From an uncultured Eubacteriales bacterium (GTDB taxonomy: Bacteria > Bacillota > Clostridia > Christensenellales > Borkfalkiaceae): a stretch of DNA of 64,000 nucleotides. A program made the translations under genes and the position numbers. The notes beneath the pieces are model-generated. The model ran no database searches and was not told the DNA's origin. It worked only from the letters and a program-made list of their open reading frames with translations. Shown here one piece after another: positions 24,342 to 33,123 of this stretch (positions within the stretch are counted from its first letter, which is position 1; each line of letters opens with the position of its first letter). The DNA lies in assembly GCA_900540805.1 (NCBI GenBank), contig UQHL01000003.1:121925-185924 (forward strand). The letters are read 5' to 3'.

Positions 24342-25394
24342 TTATCCGTTGATGAATTCGTCTATTTGAGCGTTCATGCACTCGCGCAAATTTCCGCCGG
24401 CCAGGCGGCATTTTTCCCATTCGACAGTCTTTTCCACCGCTCTTTTGATATTCCAGCGCGGTTTCCAGCCGAATGTTTTTCTGAGCTTCGAACAATCCAG
24501 CTTCAAAAAATTTGCTTCATGCGGCCCGCCGTCGTGTTTGTCTATCCACCGAAGCCCGCCGTTCCAGGCCTTGACGAATATATCGACGAGTTCCCCCGTA
24601 TGACAGCAATCGATCTCGTCCGGCCCGACGTTATAATATCCCGCTTTCGAAAGATCGGCGTATTGTGTCGCCGCTATCATCAGATAAGCAAACAACGGCT
24701 CCAGCACATGCTGATAAGGACGGACGGAATAAGGATTTCGGACAATGATACTTTCACCCGCCGCCGCGGCACGCACGCAGTCGGGGATTATCCGATCCGC
24801 CGCAAAATCCCCGCCGCCGATGACGTTGCCCGCCCTCGCGGTAGAAACGGCCACACCGTTTCCGTCTAAAAAGGAATTTTTATAGCTGTGCGTCGCAAGC
24901 TCCGAGCAGGATTTGCTGTTGGAATACGGGTCATATCCGTCGAGGGGTTCGTTTTCCCGATAGCCCCATTCCCATTCTTTATTTTGATATACCTTGTCGG
25001 TCGTGACGTTTACGACGGAACGAACGCAGCCGTGCAGCCGCACGCACTCCAATAAATTGACCGTACCCATGACATTGGTGAGATAGGTCGTCCGCGGCGC
25101 GCGGTAGCCCTCGCGGACAATCGGCTGAGCCGCCAGATGAAATACGATTTCCGGACGGAAATCGTCGAACACCTTTGAAAGGTGTTCGAAATCAGCCACG
25201 TCGCCTATCTGCGATTGGCACAATCCTGCGCCCTCTATACAGCGATAGAGAGAAAGCTCGGAAGGCTCTAATCCATAACCGCATACACGGGCCCCCAATT
25301 TATTAAGCCAAAAGATCAGCCAGCCGCCTTTGAAGCCCGTATGTCCCGTAACGAGTACGCGTTTGTCACGGTAAAATTCGGGTAGGTTCACCAT
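24342..25394 (-). CDS. rfbG: CDP-glucose 4,6-dehydratase
   Basis: 350 residues, extended SDR. NAD motif TGHTGFKGGW, catalytic region YSNSKSCSE (Tyr-x3-Lys), TTDKVYQN and the RAGNVIGGGDFAADRIIPD block typical of RfbG. It converts CDP-glucose to CDP-4-keto-6-deoxyglucose. The start at 25394 (after GGAAAG) overlaps the rfbF end by seven bases; a further upstream in-frame start at 25424 is less likely. Middle step of rfbF-rfbG-rfbH. Confidence 0.95.
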   Translation of the reverse strand: MVNLPEFYRDKRVLVTGHTGFKGGWLIFWLNKLGARVCGYGLEPSELSLYRCIEGAGLCQSQIGDVADFEHLSKVFDDFRPEIVFHLAAQPIVREGYRAPRTTYLTNVMGTVNLLECVRLHGCVRSVVNVTTDKVYQNKEWEWGYRENEPLDGYDPYSNSKSCSELATHSYKNSFLDGNGVAVSTARAGNVIGGGDFAADRIIPDCVRAAAAGESIIVRNPYSVRPYQHVLEPLFAYLMIAATQYADLSKAGYYNVGPDEIDCCHTGELVDIFVKAWNGGLRWIDKHDGGPHEANFLKLDCSKLRKTFGWKPRWNIKRAVEKTVEWEKCRLAGGNLRECMNAQIDEFING

Positions 25395-26158
25395 ACTTTC
25401 CAATCCGCCCGGCCCGTCTGCCAAAGCGCCTCCAGCTGTTCTTTATCGCGCATCGTATCCATACATTTCCAAAATCCGTTATGAAGGTAAGCCATCAACT
25501 GTCCTTCTTTCGCAAGCGTTTCCAGCGGCTCCTTTTCAAAAACGGTGTCGTCTCCTTCGATATAATCGAGTACCTGCGGCTCGCAAACCATATATCCCGC
25601 ATTGATCAACGAACCGTCGCCGTCGGCTTTTTCTCTGAAGCGTTTGATCAGACCGCTTTTATCGGGTTTGATGACGCCGAAACGGGAAGCGACGTTTACC
25701 GTCGTCATGGTAAGTAATTTTCCGTGTTGTTTATGAAAACGTACGGTATCGGCGATATCGACGTCGCTGACTCCGTCGCCGTATGTGAGCAGAAAGGGCT
25801 CGTCCCCTATATATTCCTTAACCCGCTTGACGCGGCCGCCCGTCATGGTATTCAGCCCCGTTTCGGCCAAGGTTACCTTCCAGGGCTCCGAATTATTGTG
25901 GTGATACGTATATTCGTCCGTTTTCAAATCGATCGTCACATCCGACTGATAGAGATAATAGTTGGCGAAAAAACGCTTGACGACATCGCCCTTATATCCC
26001 AGACACACAATAAAATCGTTGAATCCGTAATGGGAATATTCCTTCATGATATGCCACAAAATCGGCTTTCCGCCAACTTCGATCATAGGCTTGGGTTTCA
26101 AATGAGATTCTTCGCTGATCCGCGTTCCGAATCCCCCTGCAAGAATCACTACTTTCAT
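25388..26158 (-). CDS. rfbF: Glucose-1-phosphate cytidylyltransferase
   Basis: 256 residues. It joins CTP and glucose-1-phosphate to CDP-glucose. Signatures: VVILAGGFGTRISEES, KPMIEVGGKPILWHIMK, LTYGDGVSDVD (metal) and VNVASRFGVI. First committed step of CDP-deoxysugar synthesis. Its ATG overlaps the stop of the GT-C gene upstream by four bases, so the two are coupled. Confidence 0.96.
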   Translation of the reverse strand: MKVVILAGGFGTRISEESHLKPKPMIEVGGKPILWHIMKEYSHYGFNDFIVCLGYKGDVVKRFFANYYLYQSDVTIDLKTDEYTYHHNNSEPWKVTLAETGLNTMTGGRVKRVKEYIGDEPFLLTYGDGVSDVDIADTVRFHKQHGKLLTMTTVNVASRFGVIKPDKSGLIKRFREKADGDGSLINAGYMVCEPQVLDYIEGDDTVFEKEPLETLAKEGQLMAYLHNGFWKCMDTMRDKEQLEALWQTGRADWKVW

Positions 26159-27474
26159 TCGCTCACACCTTCTTTCCTATCTTTTTTTCTAAGCTGTAAC
26201 ATATAGGAGCCGAACTCGCCGCCTTTGAAAATCTTATAGACGGTGACGGCTGCCAATATGATGAGAATTATCGAACTGATGATCATAAATAGATTAGCCG
26301 CATAAAGGGGATAGAAAAACAATAACAGACAGCACAGAAAAAATTTTTTATTTTCCTTTATGCCATGCCGTTCATAAACGGCGAGATAACCCATACACGG
26401 AATTAAAGTAAAGATCATTACATAGAAATAACTTACAGGCGGCACCAAAGCGACCGCGCACAAAGATAAAATTTCTCTCTTTAACCGATCGTCCGTCACA
26501 ACCGCAGCCATGGCGATCACCAATAAAAAAAGCACCCCTAACGCCATACATACTTTATCCACCCAAGCGGGAGGCGTAAGATGAAATAACTTCGCAGGGT
26601 AATAAATAATTTTATAGAATACCGAAGCGAGAGAAATATTATTGAGATAAGTCAAACGATTTACGCTTCCTGCAAACCCTAAAAGATTGGCAAAATATAC
26701 GGAAATTCCTCCGTTATAGACACACAGCGGAAGAAGATATAAGGTGACAAAATAGCCCGCCATCCTTAATGTCGCCAGCCACTTTTTATCGTGAAGCAGA
26801 AACGCACAAAAAAACAACGGATATAATTTGAGCACGCCCGCAACGGCAAGCGCCAAAACCGCCGTCTCTCGTTTCCAAAATTTTTTATCCTGATACCAAT
26901 TGAGAAAAATCAGGACGAAAATCAGCGAGGTCATGATCATGTTTCCGCGAAGTACGGCATATACCACGGGCGCCGAACATATAAAGATCAAAAATACGCT
27001 GCGGCCTTCCTGCTTTTTTCCCACAAGCCTTTTCGCCAAAAAATAGATCGAGACAAAGCAAATCGCCTGATAGAGCAAAAATGCGATCCAAAAACGATAG
27101 GAAGCCATAATCTGCATATTCGGCTCGCCCCAATTTACCGAACCGCTTACATAATCTATCCCATCGAGATCCTTTTTGAAAATTAACGCAAAGGGCGCAA
27201 GAAGCCATAAACTGAGCGCGGAATAAGACGACCCGCCCTCCAAAAGATAAGCGTCTTTGTTGATAGAAAAATACGCCACCTGGGTAAAATCACAGAAAAT
27301 ACGGGGATAAAAAAATTTAACCTCCGTCCCCGCATAGGCGTTTGCGGCCAGATACAAAAAATAAACTATCGCCGCGCCGCCCGCTACCAAAAGCGGAACG
27401 AGGAGAATTTTTTTTAATATGACAAGCAGCTTGTCCTTTTCTTGAAACACGCCGTCCTGCAAAGGAAATTTCAT
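26155..27474 (-). CDS. GT-C glycosyltransferase (GT87/DUF2029-like)
   Basis: 439 residues with about ten membrane segments. The GT87 pattern is visible: a large first outer loop with acidic residues and NWGEPNMQIMASYRFW, then LNWYQDKKFWKRETAVLALAV and GVLKLYPLFF, a strong GT87 signature. These enzymes use polyprenyl-phosphate sugars outside the membrane to extend or decorate wall glycans. More AT-rich than the housekeeping genes, as usual for exchanged polysaccharide genes. GGAGAA site, first gene of the operon leading to rfbFGH and the GT2. Confidence 0.8.
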   Translation of the reverse strand: MKFPLQDGVFQEKDKLLVILKKILLVPLLVAGGAAIVYFLYLAANAYAGTEVKFFYPRIFCDFTQVAYFSINKDAYLLEGGSSYSALSLWLLAPFALIFKKDLDGIDYVSGSVNWGEPNMQIMASYRFWIAFLLYQAICFVSIYFLAKRLVGKKQEGRSVFLIFICSAPVVYAVLRGNMIMTSLIFVLIFLNWYQDKKFWKRETAVLALAVAGVLKLYPLFFCAFLLHDKKWLATLRMAGYFVTLYLLPLCVYNGGISVYFANLLGFAGSVNRLTYLNNISLASVFYKIIYYPAKLFHLTPPAWVDKVCMALGVLFLLVIAMAAVVTDDRLKREILSLCAVALVPPVSYFYVMIFTLIPCMGYLAVYERHGIKENKKFFLCCLLLFFYPLYAANLFMIISSIILIILAAVTVYKIFKGGEFGSYMLQLRKKDRKEGVSE

Positions 27475-27537
27475 TATTAATTCTCCACGGCTTCATTTTT
27501 TCGTTACGAATGTATATAAATTGTAACAACCTGTTTT

Positions 27538-27566
27538 ATTATAATACAATCGTTTTCAAAAAGCAA
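27538..27566 (-). promoter_or_regulatory. Promoter of the GT-C-rfbFGH-GT2 operon
   Basis: TTGCTT (27561-27566), 17-base spacer, TATAAT (27538-27543) on the minus strand, between the SDR stop and the GT-C start. Confidence 0.72.
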
Positions 27567-27588
27567 CCTTTTTTCCATAAAACTTTCT

Positions 27589-28527
27589 TTATGCGTTTCG
27601 AAGATTCTTTACCCAAGTCACGGTGGTTTGAATTCCTTCCTCAAAAGGTACCCGAGGTGTCCAGCCCGTCTCCTTTTTCAGTGCAGAAATATCGGCCGCG
27701 AGATTCATGACCTGACCCGAAGGATAGGGCACGGCTCCGATCGCCACTTCGGCATTTTCATCCACGGCCTCCCGAATGGCTGAAATATACTCTTTCAGGG
27801 GCCGCGCTTGCCCGCAGCCGAGAGGATAAACGCCGCCGTCCCGTCCTCTCTCCGCCATGAGCAGTAAAGCCCTGGCGGCGTCCTCGCTATACAGATAATC
27901 CCACAGCTGCTCCCCCGCCGTAAACTTAGGTATCCTTCCCTCCAACAGAGCGGTGATCGCAGACATGACCATGCTGTTTTCACCGTCGTATGGTCCATAG
28001 ACGCTCAGGATCCTCGCCCATACCTGCCGCATGCCCAGCCGATTGGCTAAAAGTCTGGTCAGCTGCCCCGCACAAAGCTTCGCTATTCCGTATCCGTTTT
28101 CGGGAAACGCGGGCGTATCGGCTGCCAGCGGCTGCTGCGCTCGCCCGTATTCGGCCTGAGACCCCGCGCCGACAAAAACTTTACACCCGAAACGCTTTGC
28201 CGCGCTGACTGCGTCCAACGCATAACGCACGTTTTCGTTTTGAAGATAGGCGTCGTTGCGCGCTTCGCCCGTAGTTCCCTGCCACGCCAAATGAAAAAAA
28301 GCGTCGTAAGGCTTGCGGCAACCTTTTCCCGCCGTGTCCAGATTTTCGAGGGAGCATTCCTTTATCTCGACGCCCTCTATATCGCTCAGCCTTTTCGCCC
28401 GCCCGGAACCCGTTCGGCACAGCGCCAAGACTTCTATCCCGCGCCCGACAAGCTCTTTCACGAGCGCCATACCCACGGCGCCCGTAGCGCCCGTCACCAC
28501 CGCGCGGCGGATAATTTCTTCATTCAT
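27589..28527 (-). CDS. NAD(P)-dependent epimerase/reductase (extended SDR)
   Basis: 312 residues. Nucleotide motif VTGATGAVGMALV, FHLAWQG, GAGSQAEYG, and the catalytic Tyr-Lys pair in NGYGIAKL. This SDR branch is common in CDP-dideoxysugar loci, where members (abequose, paratose synthases) reduce the C4 ketone. That role is inferred from context. The ATG at 28527 follows AGAAGGA; an in-frame start at 28542 is possible. Two tandem promoters lie upstream, one with a G tract in its spacer. The stop is 51 bases from the next promoter. Confidence 0.85.
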   Translation of the reverse strand: MNEEIIRRAVVTGATGAVGMALVKELVGRGIEVLALCRTGSGRAKRLSDIEGVEIKECSLENLDTAGKGCRKPYDAFFHLAWQGTTGEARNDAYLQNENVRYALDAVSAAKRFGCKVFVGAGSQAEYGRAQQPLAADTPAFPENGYGIAKLCAGQLTRLLANRLGMRQVWARILSVYGPYDGENSMVMSAITALLEGRIPKFTAGEQLWDYLYSEDAARALLLMAERGRDGGVYPLGCGQARPLKEYISAIREAVDENAEVAIGAVPYPSGQVMNLAADISALKKETGWTPRVPFEEGIQTTVTWVKNLRNA

Positions 28528-28587
28528 TTTTTCCTTCTCCATTCCCGAACGGCGCGGCCAAATTTATACGGAAATTAAAACCCTTGT

Positions 28588-28616
28588 ATTATACAATATT
28601 ATCACCTCTTTGTCAA
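28588..28616 (-). promoter_or_regulatory. Proximal promoter (P2) of the SDR gene
   Basis: TTGACA (28611-28616), 17-base spacer, TATAAT (28588-28593) on the minus strand: full consensus. Confidence 0.9.
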
Positions 28617-28750
28617 GAACTTTTCACGTTTCCGACGATATCGACAAGATATGTGCGTTCCGTTCTTTGTATAAAGTAGAATTTCAATTCCGAAAGGTTT
28701 CATTATTTTTATTTTTTTTCAAGCGATATAATATTTTTCTTCCAAAATAT

Positions 28751-28781
28751 ATTGTATTCCCCCCCCCCCGCCTTTTGTCAA
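28751..28781 (-). promoter_or_regulatory. Distal promoter (P1) with 11-G spacer tract, candidate phase-variable promoter
   Basis: On the minus strand: TTGACA (28776-28781), a 19-base spacer that contains eleven consecutive G (28759-28769), then TACAAT (28751-28756). Loss of two G would give the optimal 17-base spacing. It points at the SDR gene of the sugar locus. Confidence 0.72.
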
Positions 28782-28810
28782 GCGTTTTCCTTCATTCTTT
28801 CGGATACGCT

Positions 28811-29938
28811 TTATTCGCGCGGACGGGGTTCCTCCATAAAAGGCATCAACACCGAATTCTGCACGTACAGGTATTCGTCCTTGATCCGCAGGGTATCCCC
28901 TTCGCGATCCAAATACCGTCCGCTCTTCTCGAGCGCTACGGGAAAGTCCCCCTCGAGCGAGGAGGCGAATTGTTTTTCGTATTCCGTTAAAGAAACCCCG
29001 TATTTCGTGCGCAGGCCCAGCATGACAAACTCGAATTTAGCGTCCGTTTCGGAAACCTCCTCGCAATCGACCGCGGGATAAAAGCCCGAAATGATACATT
29101 TCATATACTCGTCCAGGTCAAACGTGTTTGTGAAGCGTTTCCCTTTCATAAAGGAACTGGCCGCCACGCCCGCGCCGATATATTCACCGCGCTTCCAATA
29201 ATTGAGATTATGGCGACTTTCAAAACCCGCTTTTGCGAAATTGGAAATCTCATAGCGTTCGAAGCCAAGCTTTTTCAAAAGCCCTCGGCCGAAATCGTAC
29301 ATGTCTGCCACTTCGTCGGAATCGGGCAGCTCCCCATTGAGATAATCGGTATAAATCGGCGTACCGTCTTCGACGGTCAACGCATACATGGATATATGAT
29401 TTGAGCCGCAGGCCGCCGCCAGCTCGATCGTTTTGCGGATATCTTCTTTCGTCTGGTTCTTTAACCCCAGCATCACGTCGGTACTGAAATTTTCACCTTT
29501 CAGAAGCTTTGTCGCATAGACGTAGTCGCGCGCATTATGAATACGGCCCAAATCCGCCAGCTGTTCGTCCACCGCCGTCTGAAGCCCTATGGAATAGCGA
29601 TTGATCCCCGCTTCCTTATACGTATTTACCTTACTCTCGCCGATCGTGCCGGGATTGAGTTCCAGCGTCACCTCTGCGTTCGGCGTGAGCTTAAAACATT
29701 TCCGGACCTGGTTCATCGCCCCCAAAATAAGCTTAGGCGGAATATAGGAAGGGGTCCCGCCGCCGAAATAGACCGATTCGAAGGTATAATCCTTAAGTTC
29801 CTCCCCCCGCATTTTCAATTCCTTATACAGACACGCCATATACGCTTCCGCGTACTCGGTTTTGTCGGGAAAGGACACAAAATCGCAATAGGAACACTTA
29901 TGCCTGCAAAAGGGAACATGAATATAAATACCTGCCAT
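28811..29938 (-). CDS. hemW: HemW, radical-SAM heme chaperone
   Basis: 375 residues. Radical SAM cluster motif CRHKCSYCDF near residue 12, followed by YFGGGTPSYIPP and GLQTAVDEQL. The CRHKC spacing (C-x3-C-x2-C) is kept. HemW-like proteins deliver heme rather than oxidising coproporphyrinogen. The lepA-hemW order is conserved across Firmicutes. GAGGAGAA site. Gap of 24 bases to the MGMT-like gene upstream. Confidence 0.92.
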   Translation of the reverse strand: MAGIYIHVPFCRHKCSYCDFVSFPDKTEYAEAYMACLYKELKMRGEELKDYTFESVYFGGGTPSYIPPKLILGAMNQVRKCFKLTPNAEVTLELNPGTIGESKVNTYKEAGINRYSIGLQTAVDEQLADLGRIHNARDYVYATKLLKGENFSTDVMLGLKNQTKEDIRKTIELAAACGSNHISMYALTVEDGTPIYTDYLNGELPDSDEVADMYDFGRGLLKKLGFERYEISNFAKAGFESRHNLNYWKRGEYIGAGVAASSFMKGKRFTNTFDLDEYMKCIISGFYPAVDCEEVSETDAKFEFVMLGLRTKYGVSLTEYEKQFASSLEGDFPVALEKSGRYLDREGDTLRIKDEYLYVQNSVLMPFMEEPRPRE

Positions 29939-29962
29939 AACTTCTCCTCGGAAACATCCGCT

Positions 29963-30301
29963 TTATTCCTGAGCCAAAACGGCGCCTTGGCCGTCCCAGC
30001 GATATTTTTCGAGATCTACGGTAAACGTCTCGCTCACCTCGATCCCCTCCGCGCTCAACATCGCCGCCTGTACTTCGATACCGCCGAACGCAAAACCGCG
30101 CGTCAGCGATCCGAAGCGGTCGATTACGCGATGACAGGGAATGACGTCCCCCGGCTCGGGATTGACGTGCAGCGCGTATCCTACCTGCCGCGACATGCGC
30201 GGGTTGCCCAGCATGGCCGCCACCTGTCCGTAGGTGACCACTTTGCCTTTCGGCACCTGCTTCACCAAAGCGTAAACACGCTTGAAAAACGACTCGTTCA
30301 T
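29963..30301 (-). CDS. MGMT-family alkyltransferase domain protein
   Basis: 112 residues, only the C-terminal DNA-binding and active-site domain of O6-methylguanine methyltransferases. PCHRVI is intact, so the acceptor Cys is present, unlike in ATL proteins where it is Trp. VPKGKVVTYGQVA and GNPRMSRQVGYAL form the helix-turn-helix with arginine finger. It may repair alkylated DNA or act as a damage sensor. Lies in a lepA-hemW transcript. Confidence 0.88.
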   Translation of the reverse strand: MNESFFKRVYALVKQVPKGKVVTYGQVAAMLGNPRMSRQVGYALHVNPEPGDVIPCHRVIDRFGSLTRGFAFGGIEVQAAMLSAEGIEVSETFTVDLEKYRWDGQGAVLAQE

Positions 30302-30354
30302 CTTTTGTTCTCCGCAATGATTTTTGGTGTTCAGCTAAACCCTGCCCCTCGCGT

Positions 30355-32163
30355 TTAATCCTTATTCGTCTTGAGTATCTCCATAAATACTTCCGAAGGA
30401 ACCTGTACGCTGCCCACCTGGCGCATGCGCTTTTTTCCTTCCTTCTGCTTTTCGAGCAGTTTCCGCTTCCGCGTGATATCGCCGCCGTAGCACTTTGCCA
30501 AAACGTCCTTGCGGACGGCCTTGACCGTTTCTCGCGCAATGATTTTTCCGCCGATGGCCGCCTGGACGGGCACTTCGAACATCTGGCGGGGAATGGCTTC
30601 TTTGAGATTTTCGCAGAGCGTTCGGCCCCGCTCGTAAGCTCTGTCCTCGAATACGATCGTCGAAAGCGCGTCGCAGACTTCGCCGTTTAAGAGAATATCC
30701 AGCTTCACAAGTTTCGACCTCTCGTAGCCGGCAATTTCGTAATCGAAGCTTGCATAGCCCTTCGTGCGGGACTTCAGCCCGTCGAAAAAGTCGTAAACGA
30801 TCTCGTTTAGGGGAAGGGTATATTCCAGCTTTACCCGCCGCTCGTCGAGATAGGTCATATTTTTGAAAACGCCCCGCTTTTCCTTGCAAAGGTCCATGAC
30901 GGGCCCCATATAGTCGGGCGGGGTATAAATCTCCGCCTTGACGATGGGTTCTTCCATATATTCGATATCGGAGGCATCGGGAAGATGGGAGGGATTGTCC
31001 ACGAAAAATTCCGTTCCGTCCGTCTGATGCACGAGATAGCTGACGCTGGGCGCGGTAGTGATGATTTCGAGATTGAATTCCCTCTCGATACGCTCCTGAA
31101 TAATCTCCATATGCAGAAGCCCCAAAAAGCCGCAGCGGAAGCCGAAGCCGAGCGCCACGGACGTATCGGGCTCGAAGATCAGAGACGCGTCGTTGAGCTG
31201 AAGTTTCAAAATGGCGTCCTTGAGGTCGTTGAAACGGCTTCCGTCCAGCGGATAAATGCCGCAGAACACCACGGGCTGCACTTTTTTGTATCCGGGCAAG
31301 GGCTCCGCCGCCCCGCCCGCCGCAAGCGTTACCGTATCGCCCACGGCTACGTCCTGAATGGATTTGATGGACGCCGCGATGTAGCCGACCTCGCCTGCCG
31401 CAAGTTCGCTTTTCGGAAAAGGATTGGGGGCAAACGCGCCCACTTCCGTAACGTCGTAAACGGCGTCGGAGAGGAATGTTTTGATTTTATCCCCCACCTT
31501 TACTTTGCCGTCGCGCAGGCGCACGAAAAGGATGACGCCTTTGTAATTGTCGTAATAGCTGTCGAAAATAAGCGCCTTGAGCGGCTTGTCCGTATCGCCG
31601 TCGGGCGCGGGGAAATATTTGACGATCGCTTCCAGCAGATCGTCTATGTTGAGGCCCTCTTTTGCGGATACGCAGGGCGCATAGCTTGCGTCCAGCCCGA
31701 TGACGTCCTCTATCTCCTTTTTTACCTCGTCCACGCGCGCGCTCGGCAAATCGATCTTATTGACGACGGGCAGAATTTCGAGATTGTTTTCCAAGGCGAG
31801 ATATACGTTTGCCAGCGTCTGCGCCTCGACGCCCTGCGTCGCGTCCACGACGAGAATCGCCCCCTCGCACGCCGCGAGAGAACGGCTTACCTCGTAAGTG
31901 AAATCTACATGTCCCGGGGTATCGATGAGGTTGAACTCGTACTCGTTTCCGTCCTTTGCCGTATAATACATGCGGACGGGGGTCAGTTTAATCGTGATTC
32001 CGCGCTCGCGCTCGATATCCATGCTGTCGAGCAGCTGTTCCTCCATGTCGCGCTTGGAGACCTGCCCCGTGCGTTCCATAAGTCGATCGGCCAAAGTGCT
32101 TTTGCCGTGGTCGATGTGTGCGATAATACAAAAATTTCTCAAAAAGGGATTGGGTTTTGCCAT
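30355..32163 (-). CDS. lepA: Elongation factor 4
   Basis: 602 residues, standard. A ribosome-bound GTPase that back-translocates or remodels stalled ribosomes. G motifs AHIDHGKSTL, DTPGHVDF and NKIDLPSA. The LepA-specific C-terminal domain ends LEKQKEGKKRMRQVGSVQVPSEVF (within 560-602). AAGGAAAA site. Confidence 0.97.
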   Translation of the reverse strand: MAKPNPFLRNFCIIAHIDHGKSTLADRLMERTGQVSKRDMEEQLLDSMDIERERGITIKLTPVRMYYTAKDGNEYEFNLIDTPGHVDFTYEVSRSLAACEGAILVVDATQGVEAQTLANVYLALENNLEILPVVNKIDLPSARVDEVKKEIEDVIGLDASYAPCVSAKEGLNIDDLLEAIVKYFPAPDGDTDKPLKALIFDSYYDNYKGVILFVRLRDGKVKVGDKIKTFLSDAVYDVTEVGAFAPNPFPKSELAAGEVGYIAASIKSIQDVAVGDTVTLAAGGAAEPLPGYKKVQPVVFCGIYPLDGSRFNDLKDAILKLQLNDASLIFEPDTSVALGFGFRCGFLGLLHMEIIQERIEREFNLEIITTAPSVSYLVHQTDGTEFFVDNPSHLPDASDIEYMEEPIVKAEIYTPPDYMGPVMDLCKEKRGVFKNMTYLDERRVKLEYTLPLNEIVYDFFDGLKSRTKGYASFDYEIAGYERSKLVKLDILLNGEVCDALSTIVFEDRAYERGRTLCENLKEAIPRQMFEVPVQAAIGGKIIARETVKAVRKDVLAKCYGGDITRKRKLLEKQKEGKKRMRQVGSVQVPSEVFMEILKTNKD

Positions 32164-32192
32164 AGTTTTTTCCTTAAAAAATGAACGACGGA

Positions 32193-33086
32193 TTATACGT
32201 CGAGGTCAAACAAATCGATAAAAGCGCGAAGCGCGTAAGGGATCTGGGCATTTTTGGGCAGAGCCATACCGATGGAACGCGCGGGAAGGACGGGATCGGT
32301 TTTAATCTCGTACATGGATTTGTCCGCGAGACGGTGCAGCGCGTACTCGCGGGGGATACACCCGATACCCATGCCGCGGATGACGAGACGCTTCATAAGG
32401 TCCCAGCTGCTGATTTCGATAGCGGGCTTGAGGTCGATCCCCACCGTTTCCAAAAAGGTGGTCATATAGCGTCTCGCCACCGTATTCGGTTCCATCATAA
32501 TGAGGGGATACTCCTGCAATTTAGCGAGCGGAACCACGCCCTTTATCAGTTCGGGATGCTCTTCATTGGTGACAAAGATGTCCGTCAGCCGCATACAATT
32601 GCCGTAAACGTTGATTTCGGGATCGACTGCGATGGGCAGATTGAGAAAGGCCACGTCGCATTTGTTGGTTTTCAGCCCGTCCAGCGTCCTGATCGAGAGA
32701 TCGGAAAGAAGCTCTATTTTTACCGCGGGGAATTTTTCGTGATATTCCACGATTTTATCCGCGAGAAAATATTCGAAAATGGTATCGGAGGCGCCGATGC
32801 GTATCGTACCCGAAGCCGAGGTATTGAGCTGGGCGATCATGTCCTCCGCCTCGTTTAACAGATACAACGCCTGCTCCACTTTGGAAAAGATGAGCTTTCC
32901 GCCCTGCGCCGACAGCTCCATGCCGCGGTGGGTACGGTTGAACAGCGAAATGCCCAGCTGGTTTTCCAGCTGCTTGATCGACTGCGAAACGGCGGGCTGT
33001 GAGATATACAACTCCTCCGCCGCTTTTGTAAGGCTGCCGCATTTGGCCACCGTATAAAAAACCCTGTACAATTCCAGATTTACCAT
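32193..33086 (-). CDS. LysR-family transcription regulator
   Basis: 297 residues. Winged helix-turn-helix at residues 1-60 (FYTVAKCGSLTKAAEELYIS, then QPAVSQSIKQLE), followed by a periplasmic-binding-like sensor domain (90-297). The effector is unknown. It lies between mnmE and lepA with small gaps (37 and 29 bases), so it may be co-transcribed with them rather than divergent from a target. GGAGAGAG site. Confidence 0.92.
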   Translation of the reverse strand: MVNLELYRVFYTVAKCGSLTKAAEELYISQPAVSQSIKQLENQLGISLFNRTHRGMELSAQGGKLIFSKVEQALYLLNEAEDMIAQLNTSASGTIRIGASDTIFEYFLADKIVEYHEKFPAVKIELLSDLSIRTLDGLKTNKCDVAFLNLPIAVDPEINVYGNCMRLTDIFVTNEEHPELIKGVVPLAKLQEYPLIMMEPNTVARRYMTTFLETVGIDLKPAIEISSWDLMKRLVIRGMGIGCIPREYALHRLADKSMYEIKTDPVLPARSIGMALPKNAQIPYALRAFIDLFDLDV

Positions 33087-33123
33087 AAATCTCTCTCCGA
33101 TCTGTTCTCTCTCGTTTCTTCCC

